Assembly (NCBI GenBank): GCA_003694355.1
Contig: RFKI01000087.1
Span: 1-9,065 of the forward strand
From: Bdellovibrio sp.
GTDB lineage: Bacteria > Bdellovibrionota > Bdellovibrionia > Bdellovibrionales > UBA1609
Direction: 5' to 3'
DNA: 9,065 nt
Below the pieces are notes generated by a model that saw nothing but the letters and a program-made list of their open reading frames with translations, searched no databases and was not told the DNA's origin. Shown here one piece after another: positions 7,176 through 9,065 of the stretch. The position numbers and the translations under genes were made by a program. The stretch's first letter is position 1. Every line of letters begins with the position of its first letter.

Positions 7176-8899
7176 AAACACCATTCCAGAAGTTTTTACA
7201 GGAATTAAGGCCTTATAAAGCAAAGATCATTTTAGTGATTTTGCTAGGTGCTGTTGTTAGCGCTTTAAAAGGAGCCACTCCAGCTTTGATTCAACAATTG
7301 GTGGATGTGGCTTGGGGAGAGAAGAATCAAACTTTAGCTTGGCAAATTCCTCTAGTTATTGCGGCGTTTTGGATTTTAAGTGGCATTGCAAGGTATTTTC
7401 ATGTTTTTTGGATGAGGTATATTTCTTTTGAAATTTCTGTAAAGTTGAGACGACTGTTAATGGATAAATACTTGAGGCTTAATCTGAGCTTTTTTCAAAA
7501 ATTTTCAAGAGGACAAGGTGGTCTTATCAGCCGAATGATGAATGATATCTTTATTGTTCAAACAGATATGAACAAACTGGCTGATTTTTTGAGAGAGCCA
7601 TTTATGGCCATCTTCTCTTTAGCTTATCTCATTTACATTGATTGGAAACTGGTTCTCTTTGTAGCTGTGGCTTTGCCATTGATTTCTTTTGCTTCAAAAA
7701 GGTTGGGGAGAAGTCTTAAAAAATATAGTCATCGTAGCCAAGAGGCTATGGAAGACCTCACCCACACTTTAAAGGAAAGCCTGGATGGCAGTCGTATCAT
7801 TCGTTCTTTTAATTTAGAGGAGGAATTAAGGGAACGTTTTTCCAGACAGGCTGATTCTTATTTGGATAGTGTTCGTAAAATTATTAGTCGAGAGGAAGCC
7901 TCTTCTCCTATTTCTGAAAGTTTAGCCGCCTTAGCTCAAGCAGCTATATTGATTTATGTGGGACAACAGGTTTTTAAGGGGGATTTTTCTTTAGGGGATT
8001 TTACAGGGTTTCTTTTCGCTGTTGGTCTTTTGCAAGATTCCGTAAAGAAAATCCAATACTCATATGTCAAGTTGCAACAGACCATGGTGGCGTTGAACAG
8101 GCTTTATAATATATTAGATAGTACGGATACAATTAAAGATGCGGATTTGGTTAAACCCTTTCCCAAAGATTGGAAAACAATAGAGTTTAAAAATGTGTCT
8201 TTTGCTTTTGATAAAAAACCCATTTTAAAAAACATCAACTTAAAAGTAAGGCGAGGTGAGGTGATTGCTATTGTGGGGGCCAGTGGAGGAGGGAAATCAA
8301 CACTAGTGAATTTGCTAGAAAGATTTTATGATCCCATAGAGGGGGAAATTTTAATAGGGGATACCCCCATTAAAGAAATTTCATTGAAAGAGTTGCGTTC
8401 TCAAATTGCTCTTGTAACTCAAGATGTATTTCTCTTTTCAGATACGGTGGAAAAAAACATTATGTTGGGAAACTCAGAAAGAAGTCAGGATGATGTAGTA
8501 TCTGTGGCTCGTTTGGCGAATGCTCATGAGTTTATTATGGGTCTTGAAAAAGGTTATCAAACCAAGGTAGGTGACAGAGGGGAACTGTTGTCAGGCGGGG
8601 AAAAGCAAAGAATTAGTATTGCTCGGGCTTTCTTTAAGGATGCTCCTATCCTGATATTAGATGAGGCCACAAGTGCTTTGGATTCTGCTAGTGAAGAAGA
8701 AGTTCAAAAGGGGATAGATCATCTCATGGAAGGGCGTACTGTTTTTGTGATTGCTCATCGATTATCGACTATTGTAAATGCAGATAGAATTGTTGTTTTA
8801 AAGGACGGCATAATTGTTGAAGAAGGTACTCATGAGGAGCTTATAAAACGGGGCGGAGAGTATTTTAAATTTTACAGCCTTCAGACTAAAAATTCTTAA
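7172..8899 (+). CDS. msbA: MsbA-type ABC exporter (lipid A/phospholipid flippase)
   Basis: This is a half-size ABC exporter that works as a homodimer in the inner membrane. MsbA flips core-lipid A from the inner to the outer leaflet, ahead of LPS transport. From the TTG start it has 575 residues (E. coli MsbA 582), with the N-terminal pattern expected of MsbA: a short basic helix leading into the first membrane span at about 18-36. Further hydrophobic spans lie near 58-80, 140-158, 160-175, 250-268 and 273-290. The nucleotide-binding domain (about 335-570) is complete: aromatic A-loop Phe346, Walker A GASGGGKST (369-377), Q-loop Gln417, signature LSGGEKQR (473-480), Walker B ILILDE (493-498, catalytic Glu498), D-loop SALD (501-504) and H-loop His529. 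Nothing is missing, so it should be active. It is translationally coupled to the uvrA-like gene and shares an operon with PBP1A, which supports an envelope role. A multidrug exporter of the same fold (BmrA/LmrA type) cannot be excluded by sequence alone, so the lipid A substrate is inference. Confidence 0.85.
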   Translation: MKTPFQKFLQELRPYKAKIILVILLGAVVSALKGATPALIQQLVDVAWGEKNQTLAWQIPLVIAAFWILSGIARYFHVFWMRYISFEISVKLRRLLMDKYLRLNLSFFQKFSRGQGGLISRMMNDIFIVQTDMNKLADFLREPFMAIFSLAYLIYIDWKLVLFVAVALPLISFASKRLGRSLKKYSHRSQEAMEDLTHTLKESLDGSRIIRSFNLEEELRERFSRQADSYLDSVRKIISREEASSPISESLAALAQAAILIYVGQQVFKGDFSLGDFTGFLFAVGLLQDSVKKIQYSYVKLQQTMVALNRLYNILDSTDTIKDADLVKPFPKDWKTIEFKNVSFAFDKKPILKNINLKVRRGEVIAIVGASGGGKSTLVNLLERFYDPIEGEILIGDTPIKEISLKELRSQIALVTQDVFLFSDTVEKNIMLGNSERSQDDVVSVARLANAHEFIMGLEKGYQTKVGDRGELLSGGEKQRISIARAFFKDAPILILDEATSALDSASEEEVQKGIDHLMEGRTVFVIAHRLSTIVNADRIVVLKDGIIVEEGTHEELIKRGGEYFKFYSLQTKNS

Positions 8900-8975
8900 A
8901 AGCATTTAGTAAAGAGATATGGAAGGTTGTTCCCTTTTTGAAAATATGGTGGAATGAATTAAAGGAGAACAAGAG

Positions 8976-9065
8976 ATGAGGAAGCTCTTTTTAAGAGGGA
9001 TTGTTTTCTTGGGGGCAGTCCTTGTCTTTCCTCAATTTTTAGAGTTACATTCCATAAAACAATCA
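8976..9065 (+). CDS. Start of an unidentified gene with a hydrophobic N-terminus (3' end outside window)
   Basis: ATG at 8976 has a strong ribosome site, AAAGGAG at 8961-8967, 8 bases upstream, and the frame stays open for all 30 codons to the window edge. The peptide begins MRKLFLRG and continues with a hydrophobic run (about residues 9-22: IVFLGAVLVFPQFL). This is either a signal peptide or an N-terminal membrane anchor. No lipobox cysteine is visible. In many Gram-negatives msbA is followed by a lipid A gene such as lpxK, or by a KDO- or acyl-transferase gene, but nothing in these 30 residues identifies any of them. The 76-base gap after msbA (8900-8975) has no convincing terminator, so co-transcription with msbA is likely. 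Confidence 0.75.
   Translation, partial: MRKLFLRGIVFLGAVLVFPQFLELHSIKQS

Noticed and set aside
1..9065. CRISPR array, tRNA, rRNA, insertion sequence or prophage features
   Set aside because: Reading through both strands showed no regular direct-repeat array, no cloverleaf-like segment and no transposase or integrase motifs. Nearly all of the window is occupied by the five reading frames.

Overview
The window holds five plus-strand reading frames: a left-truncated coiled-coil gene, a class A penicillin-binding protein (PBP1A/mrcA type), a UvrA-family ABC ATPase, an MsbA-type lipid A/phospholipid flippase, and the first 30 codons of a further gene. The base composition is AT-rich (roughly 40 percent GC by eye) and purine-rich on the plus strand. 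A bifunctional PBP beside an MsbA-type exporter points to a Gram-negative bacterium. The gene order and protein style suggest a low-GC member of Bdellovibrionota/Oligoflexia or a related deltaproteobacterial lineage. That placement is inference only, because no rRNA or other marker is present.

Layout. Positions 1-1292 encode the C-terminal 429 residues of a cysteine-containing, highly charged coiled-coil protein of unknown function, whose start lies off the left edge. Positions 1293-1461 form the only sizeable gap: a hairpin plus T-rich tract (1328-1364), then an AT-rich stretch with a weak promoter candidate (1395-1423) and an AAAGG ribosome site. This gap separates the first gene from the next transcription unit. 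mrcA (1462-4290), the uvrA-like gene (4287-7175) and msbA (7172-8899) are joined by two 4-base stop/start overlaps (ATGA and TTGA), so they look like one translationally coupled operon. I move the msbA start from an ATG at 7088, inside uvrA, to a TTG at 7172 with a good ribosome site. After a 76-base gap without a convincing terminator, a gene with a hydrophobic N-terminus begins at 8976 and runs off the right edge.

How the genes fit together. PBP1A polymerises and cross-links peptidoglycan and MsbA flips lipid A precursors across the inner membrane, so the operon has an envelope-building theme. A UvrA-type DNA-damage ATPase tightly coupled between them is the odd member. It keeps both ATPase sites and the zinc-binding cysteines, but its UvrB-binding region and signature segments are diverged, so it may be a UvrA paralogue. 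The other striking signal is a perfect 11-bp inverted repeat with a 3-base loop lying on the first ABC signature of that gene. I see no CRISPR array, mobile element, tRNA, rRNA or clear new multi-gene system.
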